DNA from: Bacillota bacterium
Lineage (GTDB): Bacteria > Bacillota > Sulfobacillia > JAJZYS01 > JAJYTV01
DNA length: 64,000 bases
Direction of reading: 5' to 3'
NCBI GenBank assembly: GCA_021799275.1
Contig: JAJZAT010000010.1
Location: forward strand, 1 to 64,000
Positions 17,706-26,908 of the stretch are shown here, piece after piece. Each line of letters starts with the position of its first letter. Within the stretch, counting starts at the first letter, position 1. The notes under the pieces are model-generated. The model ran no database searches and was not told where the DNA came from. It saw only the letters and a program-made list of their open reading frames with translations. Position numbers and translations under genes: made by a program.

Positions 17706-18773
17706 TTGGAACAGGCTCTAGAGCGCGACGCGGTATTGATCATCGATGATGAGGCCGTCAACCGCGAACTTTTGCGTGCTCAGCTGGAGGCTGCCGGCGT
17801 ACGCACTCTCGAAGCATCCGGCGGGCTTGAGGGCATCGCCATCATCGAACGCCTGGGCACCGAGCTGGGGGCCGTTTTGCTCGACCTCCATATGCCGAGG
17901 GTAGACGGCTTCGAGGTTCTGCGTCGCGCGCGCGCGGCCAACCTTCCAGGACATTTGCCTATCATTGTCGTCACAGCCGCCAGTGATCGAGACTCGCGGC
18001 GTCGGGCAGCGGCCGTAGGTGCCGACGAATTTTTAACCAAGCCCGCAGACCAAATCGAGCTGGTCGCCAAAGTCCGCAACGCCATCCGCTGGCGTCGACT
18101 GTTCCGCAGGATGATCAGCGTCCAAGGCGTGCTGGATGGGCTTGCGATTGCCATCGAATCCCGGGACCACTACACCGAAGACCATACGCTACGCGTGTCC
18201 ATGTACTCCCTCTGTCTGGCGGAAGCGTTGGACCTTTCACTGGACACGCGGCTGCAAGTGCTGGAAGGCGGTCTCGTGCACGACGTTGGCAAGATTGCTG
18301 TACCAGATGCGATTCTGCTCAAAGAAGGCAAACTGACCCCAGAGGAATACGAGATGATGAAGCGACACGTACTGGTCGGCGCGCAGATCTGCGAGGCGAT
18401 GGGCGTAGACGCGATTACAGTCCAGCTTGTCCGACACCATCATGAGCGTTTCGATGGCAATGGCTACCCCGATGGTCTTGCTGGTGAGCGGATTCCCCTT
18501 GCCGGACGCATCGCCGCCGTCGCCGACGCGTTCGACGCCATGACATCGAACAGGCCTTACCGCAGCGCGCTATCGTGGGAAGCGGCAACCAACGAACTCA
18601 AGGGAGGCAGGGGATCCCAATGGGACCCTGCTATCGTGGATGCTTTTCTCGAAGTTGTGGCCACAAACGACCATGTGATGGGTGCCGCGCGCGAGGGCGG
18701 CTCCCGCCTGCACCATCTGCTACGGCTTCGCCGAGCGCACCTGCTTACGCGACTGGAGGTCCCGTCTGAATAG
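17706..18773 (+). CDS. Response regulator with HD-GYP c-di-GMP phosphodiesterase domain
   Basis: A 355-residue protein with an N-terminal receiver (phospho-Asp in LLDLHMPRVDG) joined by a helix to a complete HD-GYP domain: HTLRVS, HDVGK, RHHHERFDGNGYPDGL and DAFDAMTSNRPYR are all present, so hydrolysis of cyclic di-GMP is expected. I chose TTG 17706 because GAAGGAGGTC ends 5 bases before it. The gene directly follows the single-domain receiver, so the operon couples a hybrid kinase to c-di-GMP breakdown. A strong terminator lies at 18906-18942. Confidence 0.85.
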   Translation: MEQALERDAVLIIDDEAVNRELLRAQLEAAGVRTLEASGGLEGIAIIERLGTELGAVLLDLHMPRVDGFEVLRRARAANLPGHLPIIVVTAASDRDSRRRAAAVGADEFLTKPADQIELVAKVRNAIRWRRLFRRMISVQGVLDGLAIAIESRDHYTEDHTLRVSMYSLCLAEALDLSLDTRLQVLEGGLVHDVGKIAVPDAILLKEGKLTPEEYEMMKRHVLVGAQICEAMGVDAITVQLVRHHHERFDGNGYPDGLAGERIPLAGRIAAVADAFDAMTSNRPYRSALSWEAATNELKGGRGSQWDPAIVDAFLEVVATNDHVMGAAREGGSRLHHLLRLRRAHLLTRLEVPSE

Positions 18774-18905
18774 CAGGCCATCTCGGTTCTGCCGACAGAT
18801 CCACCGGAACGGGAGCGTGAGGGTGGTCGCCAAGGTGTCCGTGGCCGCACCTGACAGGGCTGCGACGAACTTTGTACACGTTGCACTGGAGCACCTGCGG
18901 GGAAC

Positions 18906-18942
18906 GTTGAAGGCGGGCCGCACACGGCAGCCCGCCTTCAAC
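18906..18942. terminator. Bidirectional terminator, 13-bp perfect stem
   Basis: GTTGAAGGCGGGC (18906-18918) pairs perfectly with GCCCGCCTTCAAC (18930-18942). It separates the rightward HD-GYP gene from the leftward nifU-like gene and could stop transcription in both directions. Confidence 0.75.
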
Positions 18943-18951
18943 GGATGGGAT

Positions 18952-19173
18952 TCAGGAGACGGCGCGAACGCGCTCTACACCGGCGACCCGCCGGCGCAGG
19001 GCCAGCTCGAGCTTCTGCTTCACCGTCAAGGCGGACATGGGGCAACCGATGCAGTGCCCCTTCAGCCGCACGAACACGTCGCTCCCCTGGACGTCGACGA
19101 GCTCGACCTCGCCGCCGTCCTGACGGAGCTGCGGTCGCAGATCCTCGATGACGCGCCTGACTTCCTCGAGCAT
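18952..19173 (-). CDS. NifU C-terminal-domain Fe-S scaffold protein
   Basis: A 73-residue protein equal to the isolated NifU/NfuA C-terminal domain. It has LRPQLRQDGGEVELVDV and the cluster-binding CIGC (C-x-x-C) motif. Such proteins bind a [4Fe-4S] cluster and hand it to client enzymes in the cytoplasm. GGAGGTGTGATCGC precedes the ATG at 19173. It lies downstream of lgt on the same strand with a short gap, so the two may be co-transcribed. Confidence 0.88.
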   Translation of the reverse strand: MLEEVRRVIEDLRPQLRQDGGEVELVDVQGSDVFVRLKGHCIGCPMSALTVKQKLELALRRRVAGVERVRAVS

Positions 19174-19217
19174 GCGATCACACCTCCATGGTCCGATTCT
19201 AGCATTGGGGCCGGACC

Positions 19218-20024
19218 CTACGGCGTCGCTTCGCCCTTCGCCTCGACCTGGCCCTGCTGCGAGCGCCAATGTCGCATCACCCTCAGGTACATGTACCCGG
19301 CGACGAGGAAGATCAGGGGGGTGAACCACTGCTCGAGGGTCATGAAGCCGATGCCGAGGTAGTGGTTGATGTAGACAATGCCGTAGAGCGGGTTCTGCCG
19401 CACAGACTCCTCGATCAGACCGCGGAACAGCTGGTACCAGAGGTTGAACGTCCAGAACTGGTAGCCGTCCGGCAGCTTGCCGTACTTGCGCCTGATGTAG
19501 AAGTAGCGGAGCAGCAGCACAAGGCCGATCGCCGAGCCGATCAGCTGCGCCGGCCAGCGGAAGCCCATGCCGGTGAAGCGCCCCAGCACCTCGTGGTTGA
19601 AGATGTTGCCGATGCGCACCAGGATGTAACCGATCGAGAGGCCCGGCACCGCGAGGTCCAGAAGACCCTGGAACGGCAGGCGGTTGGCGCGGCAGCTGAG
19701 GTAGCCGCCGAGGAGACCGCCCAGGAGGCCGCCGTCCCAGGCGAGCCCGCCCTGCCAGATGCGGAAGACCTGCAGGGGGTCGTGGACGATCCAAAGGGGG
19801 TCGTTGGCGAACACGAACACGAGCCTGGCGCCGACCACGCCGCCGACGATCGCCCAGATGGCGACCGAGGTGATCGCGTTCTCCGTCCAGCCGCGATGCA
19901 TGCCCTCGCGTACCATGTAGGCGGCGCCGAGCAGCATCGATACGGCCATGAATAAGCCATACCAGCGGATGCCGAACCCGCTCGAGAACTGAATGATGTA
20001 GGGATGGAGCTGCGGCAAATACAT
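19218..20024 (-). CDS. lgt: Prolipoprotein diacylglyceryl transferase
   Basis: A 268-residue integral membrane enzyme that transfers diacylglycerol from phosphatidylglycerol to the lipobox Cys of prolipoproteins, the first step of lipoprotein maturation. It has about seven hydrophobic segments, the family region around GARLVFVFANDP, and the signature VRIGNIFNHEVLGR containing the catalytic Arg/Asn context. I start at ATG 20024 because MYLPQLHPYI aligns with typical Lgt N-termini; upstream frame is not protein-like. The lipoprotein at 12177-13007 is an obvious client. Confidence 0.9.
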   Translation of the reverse strand: MYLPQLHPYIIQFSSGFGIRWYGLFMAVSMLLGAAYMVREGMHRGWTENAITSVAIWAIVGGVVGARLVFVFANDPLWIVHDPLQVFRIWQGGLAWDGGLLGGLLGGYLSCRANRLPFQGLLDLAVPGLSIGYILVRIGNIFNHEVLGRFTGMGFRWPAQLIGSAIGLVLLLRYFYIRRKYGKLPDGYQFWTFNLWYQLFRGLIEESVRQNPLYGIVYINHYLGIGFMTLEQWFTPLIFLVAGYMYLRVMRHWRSQQGQVEAKGEATP

Positions 20025-20099
20025 GTGTCTTGCGCCCACGGCCCCGGGGCCGCAGACCCTCCCCTCACCGGATTGTCTCGTCTTCCTCTGTCTCGGCCC

Positions 20100-20129
20100 A
20101 TTATCATGGCTTGGGCGGCGCCCTGTCCA
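20100..20129 (-). promoter_or_regulatory. Putative lgt promoter
   Basis: On the minus strand TGGACA (20129-20124) and GATAAT (20105-20100) are 18 bases apart. Transcription would start about 80 bases before the lgt ATG. Confidence 0.4.
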
Positions 20130-20309
20130 GTTAGGCTGAGCCAAAAGGCCCAAGGCCATCCCAGGCTGGAAGGCTTGGCAGCGGCCTGGTCGCGCACACT
20201 AGCAGGCGAGGGGTGCGGCCATCGGGCGTCCGATCGCGTTCGCGGGATACTTGGCATAGTATCAGCGATGGTCTACGCTAGTAGCCGAAGGTTGAAGGAG
20301 GGAACTCCC

Positions 20310-21242
20310 GTGTCCGAGGAAGCGGAGAAGGTCCTGGTGATCGGGTCGGGCATCGCCGGCCTGACCGCCGCCATCTACACCGCCCGCGCAAACCTGAATC
20401 CTTTGGTGCTCGAGGGCGACGAGCCGGGCGGACAGCTGTCCCTTACTTCGGAGGTAGAGAACTACCCCGGTTTTGTCGAGGGGATCAACGGTTTTGATCT
20501 CGTCCAGAACATGCGTCAGCAGGCCGAACGCTTCGGCGCACGCTACGAAGGCGGGCGCGTCGAGCGGATCGAGGCTGGGGCACCGCACAGCGTGGTGCTC
20601 GACGACGGCCGCACCATCAAGGCGCACGCGGTGGTCATCGCCACGGGGGCCACGGCCAGGTGGCCCGGGCTGCCGCGGGAGCGGGAATACATCGGCCATG
20701 GGGTCTCGACCTGCGCAACCTGTGACGGCGCCTTCTACCGCGGCCTCAAGGTGGCCGTGATCGGCGGCGGCGACTCCGCGCTCGAGGAGGCGCTCTTCCT
20801 GACGCGGTTCGCGACGGAGGTGCACCTCATCCACCGCCGCGACACCTTGCGGGCGTCGAAGATCATGCAGCAGCGCGCCTTTGACGAGCCGAAGGTCAAG
20901 TTCCACTGGAACACCGCCGTCGAGGGCTTCGTCGGTGAGCCGGAGGAGGGCCTCAAGGGTCTCAAGCTGAAGGACGTCGCGACCGGTGCCAAGGAGCAGC
21001 TGGACGTCGACGGGCTCTTCATCGCGATCGGCCACATCCCGAACACCCAGTTCGTCGAGGGCGTGCTCGCCCTCGACGAACAGGGATATCTGAACGAGAG
21101 CGTCGTCACGCACGTGCCCGGCATCTTCGCCGCGGGCGACGTGCGCGACCACGTCTACCGCCAGGCCGTCACCGCCGCCGGCATGGGCTGCCAGGCGGCC
21201 CTAGAGGCCGAGCGCTGGCTGGGCGCGAGCGCGCTCGGATAG
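20310..21242 (+). CDS. trxB: Thioredoxin reductase (TrxB-like flavoprotein)
   Basis: A 310-residue FAD/NADPH enzyme reducing thioredoxin. FAD-binding GSGIAGLTAA is at the N-terminus, the redox-active CATC pair is Cys135/Cys138, the NADPH-binding GGGDSALEEALFL follows, and the late FAD motif is GIFAAGDVRD. Length matches bacterial TrxB. GTG 20310 is preceded by AAGGAGGG; the longer in-frame ATG at 20268 lacks a site. It diverges from lgt. Confidence 0.9.
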   Translation: MSEEAEKVLVIGSGIAGLTAAIYTARANLNPLVLEGDEPGGQLSLTSEVENYPGFVEGINGFDLVQNMRQQAERFGARYEGGRVERIEAGAPHSVVLDDGRTIKAHAVVIATGATARWPGLPREREYIGHGVSTCATCDGAFYRGLKVAVIGGGDSALEEALFLTRFATEVHLIHRRDTLRASKIMQQRAFDEPKVKFHWNTAVEGFVGEPEEGLKGLKLKDVATGAKEQLDVDGLFIAIGHIPNTQFVEGVLALDEQGYLNESVVTHVPGIFAAGDVRDHVYRQAVTAAGMGCQAALEAERWLGASALG

Positions 21243-21260
21243 AGACCTCGCCGCACGACC

Positions 21261-21296
21261 GAGGGCCTGCCCCATGTGGGGCGGGCTCTCGGTTTT
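21261..21296 (+). terminator. Rho-independent terminator of trxB
   Basis: GAGGGCCTGCCCC and GGGGCGGGCTCTC form a long stem with the loop ATGT, followed by GGTTTT. Confidence 0.85.
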
Positions 21297-21423
21297 CTGA
21301 TGCCAGGAGATTCCACATGGGCCATGCAGCGTGGCCCTTAAAAGGCCGGACGGACGTAGGCAGATTAACCGACCGGCAGGAGTAATAAGAGAAAATGTCT
21401 CGATCCGTGAGGGAGGATCTCCT

Positions 21424-22773
21424 ATGGCAATCTCGGCGCCTGCGACGGCCCTGGCTCTCCTGGATGCGATGGCGGCGGGCGATTTCTCCGCCCCGGAGCC
21501 CCAGACGGCGGACGCCTCGCCGGAGCTCAGGGCGGGTGCGCGCTCCGCGGAGAAGTGCCGGGAGCTCCTCTTTTCGACCGAGCAGGCCGCAAACGTTTTG
21601 ACGCGCCGCGTGACGGAGATCTACGCGGATCACGAGGCGATGGCCGTCGCGGCCGAGGGCATCGCCGACGCGATCGCCCAGACCGCAGCCACCACCGAGG
21701 AACTGAGCGCCTCCGCGGAGCAGATGGCCGCCTCGAGCGCCCAGGCCGCGAAGCTCGCCGCGGAGGCGGCGGCGCGCAGCGAAGCAGGCACGAGGGCCAT
21801 GCGGCAGGTGTCGGACAGCATGCAGACGGTGGTGGAAGGCAGCGCGCGCACGGCCGCGGCCAACGACGACCTGCGCCAGGGCTTCAGGCGCATCGCGGAG
21901 ATCGTCCAGCTGATCAACGAGGTGGCGGGCCAGACCAATCTGCTCGCCTTGAACGCCGCCATCGAGGCGGCGCGCGCAGGCGAGCACGGGCGCGGGTTCG
22001 CCGTGGTCGCGGACGAGGTCCGCCGCCTCTCGGACCGGACCAAGGCGGCGGCGAAGGAGATCGCGGACACCATTGCCCAGCAGGCCCAGGGCATCGACGA
22101 GACCGCAAGGGCCGCCGAGAGTTCCGCATCCGCCGTGCGCGACGCGTCGTCCCTGATCACAGAGGCCCAGGCGGCCTTCGACCAGATCGCCGGCGCGTCG
22201 TCGCAGACGCGCGACCAGGTGGCGGAGATCGCGGCCGTCGCGCATCAGCAGGCGGCGGCCGTCGGGGAGATCGCGCAGCGCATGCAGGCCGCGCACGAGC
22301 GGATCAACCAAACCGCGACGAACCTGGACGCCGCCTCGAACGAGGTCCACACGGTCAGCACAGAGCTCGAGGCCCAGCGCGCGATGCTCGCCGCCTACAA
22401 GACGCCGCGGACCGACAAGGCTCTCGTGGCGCTCGCGGTGACGGACCATCTCCTGTGGCGCCACCGCGTGCACGCCATGCTCGCCGGGCGCCTGCGCCTG
22501 AGTCCGGGGGACGTCGGCTCGGCGGACGCCTGCCGGCTGGGACGCTGGTACGCCGCGGCAGACGGACACTACGGCAACCTGCCCGCGTTCAGGGCGGTGG
22601 CGGCACCGCATGAGGAGGTCCACCGCCTGGCGCGTATGGCGGCCGAGGCGTACGGACGCGGGGGAGCCTCGGCGGCGCGCGGCCTGGTCGAGGATCTGGA
22701 CCGTCAGGCGGCGCATGTGGTGGAGGCCCTCGAGCAGCTCGGTGAGATGGTGGAGGACAGGATCCTGGCCTAA
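21424..22773 (+). CDS. Cytosolic methyl-accepting chemotaxis protein with C-terminal CZB zinc-binding domain
   Basis: A 449-residue soluble chemoreceptor: no membrane segment, a helical signalling domain with the hairpin-tip consensus [20 protein letters not shown], and a C-terminal CZB domain. The four zinc ligands are visible: His342 (DHLLWRH), Cys370 before LGRWY, His396 and His400 (HEEVH). CZB domains bind zinc and sense changes in zinc or oxidants such as HOCl. GGGAGGATCTCCT precedes ATG 21424. It would signal through CheA/CheW to the flagellum encoded later in this window. Confidence 0.87.
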   Translation: MAISAPATALALLDAMAAGDFSAPEPQTADASPELRAGARSAEKCRELLFSTEQAANVLTRRVTEIYADHEAMAVAAEGIADAIAQTAATTEELSASAEQMAASSAQAAKLAAEAAARSEAGTRAMRQVSDSMQTVVEGSARTAAANDDLRQGFRRIAEIVQLINEVAGQTNLLALNAAIEAARAGEHGRGFAVVADEVRRLSDRTKAAAKEIADTIAQQAQGIDETARAAESSASAVRDASSLITEAQAAFDQIAGASSQTRDQVAEIAAVAHQQAAAVGEIAQRMQAAHERINQTATNLDAASNEVHTVSTELEAQRAMLAAYKTPRTDKALVALAVTDHLLWRHRVHAMLAGRLRLSPGDVGSADACRLGRWYAAADGHYGNLPAFRAVAAPHEEVHRLARMAAEAYGRGGASAARGLVEDLDRQAAHVVEALEQLGEMVEDRILA

Positions 22774-22902
22774 CCGGTCCCAGCTGCCAGAGCGCCCGCA
22801 TCGTACCGCATGACTCAGGGCGATGGAGGATGCGGACGGGCACCCAGTAAGGACGAGGTGGTAGGAGGTCCGACGGCGTACCTAACGGTATACGCGATTG
22901 CC

Positions 22903-22912
22903 GGGGGGGGGG
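22903..22912 (+). repeat. Homopolymeric run of ten G
   Basis: Ten consecutive G sit 5 bases before the GTG at 22918, or inside the N-terminal codons if translation starts at ATG 22810. Such tracts can slip during replication and change expression, but can also be a sequencing artefact. Confidence 0.6.
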
Positions 22913-22917
22913 CGCTC

Positions 22918-23673
22918 GTGACCGATCGTGACGTGCAAGACCGCCTCACGGAGTCCGCCCACTGGGAGCAGTACTGGTTGTCGGAGCGCAAGGCGCACCC
23001 CGACAGCTACATCTTCGATCCCATCCTGCGCCCGCGGCTGCCACGTGGCGGCGACTACTTCGAGATCGGCTGCACGCCCGGCAAGACGATGGCGTACTTT
23101 GCCCGGAACTACGGCTATCGCGTTTGCGGCATCGACTACGTCGGCACGGAACTTGTCCATGACAACATGCGGCGTTGGGACATCAAGGACTACGAGGTGG
23201 TCACGGCCGACTTCCTCGAGCACCGTTTCCCGCAGGAGCGCCTGTTTGACGTGGTGGGGTCCTACGGCTTCATCGAGCACTTCGCCGACGTCGAGGACGT
23301 GCTGCTGCGCCAGGCTGCCTACGTCAAGCCCGGGGGCTACCTGGTGGTGGAGGTGCCGAACCTGCGCGGCTTCAACACCCTGCTCTACCGCGTCTTCCTG
23401 CCTGAGGAACTCAGCGGGAGCAATCTCGCGGCGATGCGACCCGAGGCGATCACGGCGCCGCTTGTGGCGAGCGGATTCCAAATCGTCTACGGCCGCTACT
23501 TTGGCACGTGCTTTCTGCAGTTCGACGAACAGAACGGCTTCCTCGCCTCGCGGCCCTGGCTGCTTGGACTGGTTCGGGGCATGAAGCGCCTGCTCGCTGC
23601 GGTGCACCTGGACAATGTGCCGTCCGCGTTCCTGTCGCCCTACCTCGTCGTGATCGCCCGGAAGGACATCTGA
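22918..23673 (+). CDS. Class I SAM-dependent methyltransferase
   Basis: A 251-residue methyltransferase. SAM-binding motif I is YFEIGCTPGKTMAYFA, motif II acidic residue follows in CGIDYVG, and motif IV-like text is FDVVGSYGFIEHF. The substrate is unknown; the C-terminal half resembles small-molecule or sugar methyltransferases. The start is uncertain: GTG 22918 is preceded by the G run that can act as a ribosome site, while ATG 22810 has none. It lies between two chemoreceptor genes but shows none of the CheR features. Confidence 0.75.
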   Translation: MTDRDVQDRLTESAHWEQYWLSERKAHPDSYIFDPILRPRLPRGGDYFEIGCTPGKTMAYFARNYGYRVCGIDYVGTELVHDNMRRWDIKDYEVVTADFLEHRFPQERLFDVVGSYGFIEHFADVEDVLLRQAAYVKPGGYLVVEVPNLRGFNTLLYRVFLPEELSGSNLAAMRPEAITAPLVASGFQIVYGRYFGTCFLQFDEQNGFLASRPWLLGLVRGMKRLLAAVHLDNVPSAFLSPYLVVIARKDI

Positions 23674-23822
23674 GGGACGCATCGGGTGGCCCCGGCACCT
23701 TCGCGGCGAAGTGGGCCAAACGAGGCGAATGGACAGGACCATACGGACGTGGCCCCTAGACGTTTGACCCCTTTACTCTGGGAAAGCAAGGGAATCATCC
23801 CAACCCGGAGGGGGAGTCCGCC

Positions 23823-25634
23823 ATGTTGTCGTTGCACCGGTCCAAGGTGTCCGCCGTCGAGCCGATCGCAGACCTTTCCGAAGGTCGGCACGAAGCCAGG
23901 GACGCGATCTCGCTCGCGTCCTCCATCGCGGGCGCCATGGGGACGCTCAACGACAGCGCGCAGGACATGAGCCGGCGCATCGTCGAGGTGCGGCGCGCCG
24001 TGGGCGAACTGCGCGACAGCACGGCGCAGCGCCCCGACCTCTTGCGGCGCGTGGAGGAGAACCTTGCCTTGCTCTCGCAGGCCTTCGACCAGGTTGCGAG
24101 CGGCGCGACCGAACAGGCGAACGCCACCACGGCCGCGCTCGGCCTGGTGCAGGAAGTGGCGAGCGAGGGCGGCCATGTCGAAGAACGCTCGCGCGAGGTG
24201 ACGCGCTTCATCTCCGACGGCGTCTCGGACCTCGAGCACCACCGCGAGGAACTCGCCGAGGTGCTGACGGCGGTGCAAAGCGTGGCCGTCTCCATGCAGG
24301 AGGTGCGCGACGAGCTGAGGCACCTGCGCGAGGCGGCGACCGGCATCGGGGACATCTCGGACAACATTCTCGAGATCGCCTCTCAGACCAACCTCCTGTC
24401 GCTCAACGCCTCGATCGAGGCTGCGCGGGCCGGGGAGCACGGCCGGGGCTTCGCGGTGGTGGCGGAGGCGGTGCGCAAGCTGGCGGAGCAGTCCAAGGTG
24501 CAGGTGGCCGAGACCGGCGACCGCATCAAGCTGATCGACCAGGCGATCCAGCGCGTCGGCCAGGTGGTCGACAAGGTGGGCGGCGCCGTCGGACACGTCG
24601 CGGACCTCTCCGGGGGAGCCGGAGAGACGCTTGGCAGGATGGTCACGCTGATGCAGGGCACGCGCGATCAGGTAGGCGACATGGGCCAGAGTTTCTCGCG
24701 CGTCGCCGCGCGGCTTGGCAAGGCCGCGGAAGAGCTTGGCAACGTCGCCGCGGTCTCCGAGGAGAACGCCGCCATCGCCGAGGAGGTCACGGCGAGCGTG
24801 AACGGCGTCCGAACTCAAATGGAAGAGATGTCCCGCACGGTGGTCTCGGACAGCCAGGCGGCCGAAGAGACAAGCGGGCACGCCGAGGCGCTCGCGCTGC
24901 ATGCGGATCGCCTCGCGGGCACGTCCGCCATCCTGCGTCTGATGGCGCAGGACGTGGCCGAGGTGGTGCAGGGCGGGGACCGCTCCTCCGTGATCCTGGC
25001 CATCGCCAAGGAGGCGAAGGACTACGCGCGGCGGGCCCAGGCGATCTTCGCGGGGGTTCCGCTGGAGGAGTACCAGCGTACGCGCTATCGCGAACTTCAG
25101 ACGGCGGACGATGTCCGTAGCCTTTCGCGGCTGTTCCCGCTCCCGGGCGGGGCGAGGTTTCAGCCGCCCAAACTGACGTGCGGCTGGGACCAGCAGGTGG
25201 ACGAGGCGCTCGGCACCCTGCTCGACGAGATCCGTCGCCGCCATCCGGAGTCCGGGACGGTGGCGTTCATGGATCTGAACGGGCTCTCGATCATGCAGGA
25301 CTTCACCTGTCGGCAGCCCTGGACGGGGGATCCGGCCAAGGATGGAGTCGGCAACCGGGTGAAGCGCATGTTCGACGACAGGGCGTCGCTCGCCGCGGTG
25401 CGGGTAGGTCTCGATGAGCACGGCTGGCAGATGCCGCCGCAGAGCTCCTACCTGTCGCTCTGGCAGTATGCGCCTCCAGAGGACGACGGCCGCTTTGTCT
25501 CAAGCGTCTACCAGCGGGACACGGGCGAGATCATGCTGGAGGTGGCGGCACCCGTCTGGGCGCACGGACATCCGGTAGGGGCCCTGCGCTGGGTCCTCAA
25601 GGTGGACAGCTCGGGCCGCGCCAATGTGGCCTGA
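23823..25634 (+). CDS. Cytosolic chemoreceptor with C-terminal PAS/Cache-like sensor
   Basis: A 603-residue protein without membrane helices. The signalling hairpin is at about residues 185-215 ([20 protein letters not shown]). After the coiled coil the last ~200 residues form a separate domain with [24 protein letters not shown] and [10 protein letters not shown], a pattern I associate with C-terminal sensor domains of some bacterial receptors. GGAGGGGGAGTCCGCC precedes the ATG. The receptor is inverted relative to the usual sensor-first layout. Ligand unknown. Confidence 0.85.
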   Translation: MLSLHRSKVSAVEPIADLSEGRHEARDAISLASSIAGAMGTLNDSAQDMSRRIVEVRRAVGELRDSTAQRPDLLRRVEENLALLSQAFDQVASGATEQANATTAALGLVQEVASEGGHVEERSREVTRFISDGVSDLEHHREELAEVLTAVQSVAVSMQEVRDELRHLREAATGIGDISDNILEIASQTNLLSLNASIEAARAGEHGRGFAVVAEAVRKLAEQSKVQVAETGDRIKLIDQAIQRVGQVVDKVGGAVGHVADLSGGAGETLGRMVTLMQGTRDQVGDMGQSFSRVAARLGKAAEELGNVAAVSEENAAIAEEVTASVNGVRTQMEEMSRTVVSDSQAAEETSGHAEALALHADRLAGTSAILRLMAQDVAEVVQGGDRSSVILAIAKEAKDYARRAQAIFAGVPLEEYQRTRYRELQTADDVRSLSRLFPLPGGARFQPPKLTCGWDQQVDEALGTLLDEIRRRHPESGTVAFMDLNGLSIMQDFTCRQPWTGDPAKDGVGNRVKRMFDDRASLAAVRVGLDEHGWQMPPQSSYLSLWQYAPPEDDGRFVSSVYQRDTGEIMLEVAAPVWAHGHPVGALRWVLKVDSSGRANVA

Positions 25635-25709
25635 GACCCTGGACTTCCTGATGCGCAGGAGTGCCATCGCATGCGCTCGAACTAGTCCGTCCGAGCGAGG
25701 AGGTGTGCC

Positions 25710-25907
25710 GTGCCAGCGCCACAGAGGTTCCTGCAGGAACTGATCGGCAAGCCGATCCGCCTGCATTTCGCACGGGTGGAGTCCGCGTCGGCCGAAGGCC
25801 TGCTCGACGGTTACGACAACCTGGGCGTGCTTGTCCGCCGGGCGGACCGCCTGACCTTCTATCCCTGGCATGTGCTGCGGTCGATCGAGGTGGCGGAAGA
25901 GGACTGA
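25710..25907 (+). CDS. Small Sm/Hfq-like protein
   Basis: A 65-residue protein with the strand pattern of an Sm fold: LIGKPIRLHFARVESASAEG, then LLDGYDNLGVLVRR, then LTFYPWHVLRSIEV. The YDN-x-GVLV stretch resembles the Sm1 region of Hfq (FDNFVVLL), and YPWHVLRSI resembles the Hfq Sm2 YKHAISTI. It is too divergent to name hfq. GAGGAGGTGTGCC precedes GTG 25710. A role in RNA binding is inference from fold resemblance. Confidence 0.55.
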   Translation: MPAPQRFLQELIGKPIRLHFARVESASAEGLLDGYDNLGVLVRRADRLTFYPWHVLRSIEVAEED

Positions 25908-25949
25908 CGCCCGGTTTCCTCCCGGTCGGAGGCAGGACGGCCTTTGCGC

Positions 25950-26618
25950 TCAGAAGAAGCTGCCGAACCCCGACAGCCTCTGCAGGATGCCGCTGAGCAT
26001 CAGGACCCCGAGCAGGATGAGGAGCGCGCCGCCGATCCGTTCGAGAAGGCGGGTGTGGCGCCTGAGGCCCGCAAGGCGGTCGACGAGGCGGTCCGCGAGG
26101 ATGCCGAGCAGCAGGAACGGTACGCCGAGCCCCAGGGCGTAAGCGATCAGCAGGATGCCGCCATGCTGCCAGCTGCCCGTCTGCGCGGCCAGGATGAGGA
26201 TGCTGCCGAGCCACGGCGTCACGCACGCCGTCCAGCCGAAACCGAACGCCGCGCCCACTAGCGTGGCGCTGCCGAAGCCCATCTGCGTCGGCGTGTAGTG
26301 GACGCGCATGTCGCGCATGAGCAGGCTAGGCTGCAGACCGAGCATGAAGAGGCCGAAGAGGATGACGAGCACGCCGCCGGCGTCCCGCAGGAGGGTACGC
26401 TGCTCGGAAAGGAGCTGGCCCAGTACCGTCGCGCTCAGCCCGAGCAGGATAAAGACGATGCCGAAACCCAGCACGAAGCCGACAGCGTTGACGATGCGCA
26501 CATAGCGGCGCTCGCCGCCGCCAGCGGCGAGCAGGGCGAGGTAGCTGGGCAGAAGCGGTAGCACGCAGGGAGACGCGAACGATAGGATGCCGCCTAGAAA
26601 GGCGAGCGGCAGAGAGAT
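25950..26618 (-). CDS. ccdA: CcdA-type thiol:disulfide transmembrane protein
   Basis: About 222 residues with six hydrophobic helices. The two redox cysteines of CcdA are present: one in FASPCVLPLLPSY and one in GWTACVTPWLGS. CcdA passes electrons from cytoplasmic thioredoxin to extracytoplasmic thiol proteins, for example in cytochrome c maturation, which fits a trxB gene nearby. The first Cys lies upstream of the first standard in-frame start (GTG 26564), so the real start must be further left in the protein; with GGGAGGG at 26634-26628 a non-standard ACG (26621) or ATC (26618) is likely. Confidence 0.8.
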   Translation of the reverse strand: MSLPLAFLGGILSFASPCVLPLLPSYLALLAAGGGERRYVRIVNAVGFVLGFGIVFILLGLSATVLGQLLSEQRTLLRDAGGVLVILFGLFMLGLQPSLLMRDMRVHYTPTQMGFGSATLVGAAFGFGWTACVTPWLGSILILAAQTGSWQHGGILLIAYALGLGVPFLLLGILADRLVDRLAGLRRHTRLLERIGGALLILLGVLMLSGILQRLSGFGSFF

Positions 26619-26863
26619 CGTGGGGAACCCTCCCGTAAGCGGGTGGCTACGGCCAAATTCTCGCAGGGTCCGTCCGCCGGGTCAAACCGGTGTCGCAGCA
26701 GGATATGGTCCCGCGTTCCGATCATGACCGATCGTCGAGAGCCAGGTGGGACGCGCTTCGAGCGCTGGAGCGGCGCCCCTGGGACCCGAATGGATGAAAT
26801 TACCGCAGTGCCTCGCGCCGTCGCACCCCCACAAAGGCGTCGGGCGACACGAACCCACTCCTA

Positions 26864-26893
26864 TTGACACAAGTCATTTCTGCCTGATATTGT
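26864..26893 (+). promoter_or_regulatory. Promoter of the riboswitch-pilin transcript
   Basis: Consensus TTGACA (26864-26869) is followed after 18 bases by TATTGT (26888-26893). Transcription would begin near 26900, just ahead of the riboswitch core. Confidence 0.6.
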
Positions 26894-26908
26894 CGACCCA
26901 CACTGAAT

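Noticed and set aside
20004-20309. Long N-terminal extension of thioredoxin reductase
   Set aside because: It would overlap the lgt gene and promoter; the flavin-binding motif follows GTG 20310 at the normal distance.
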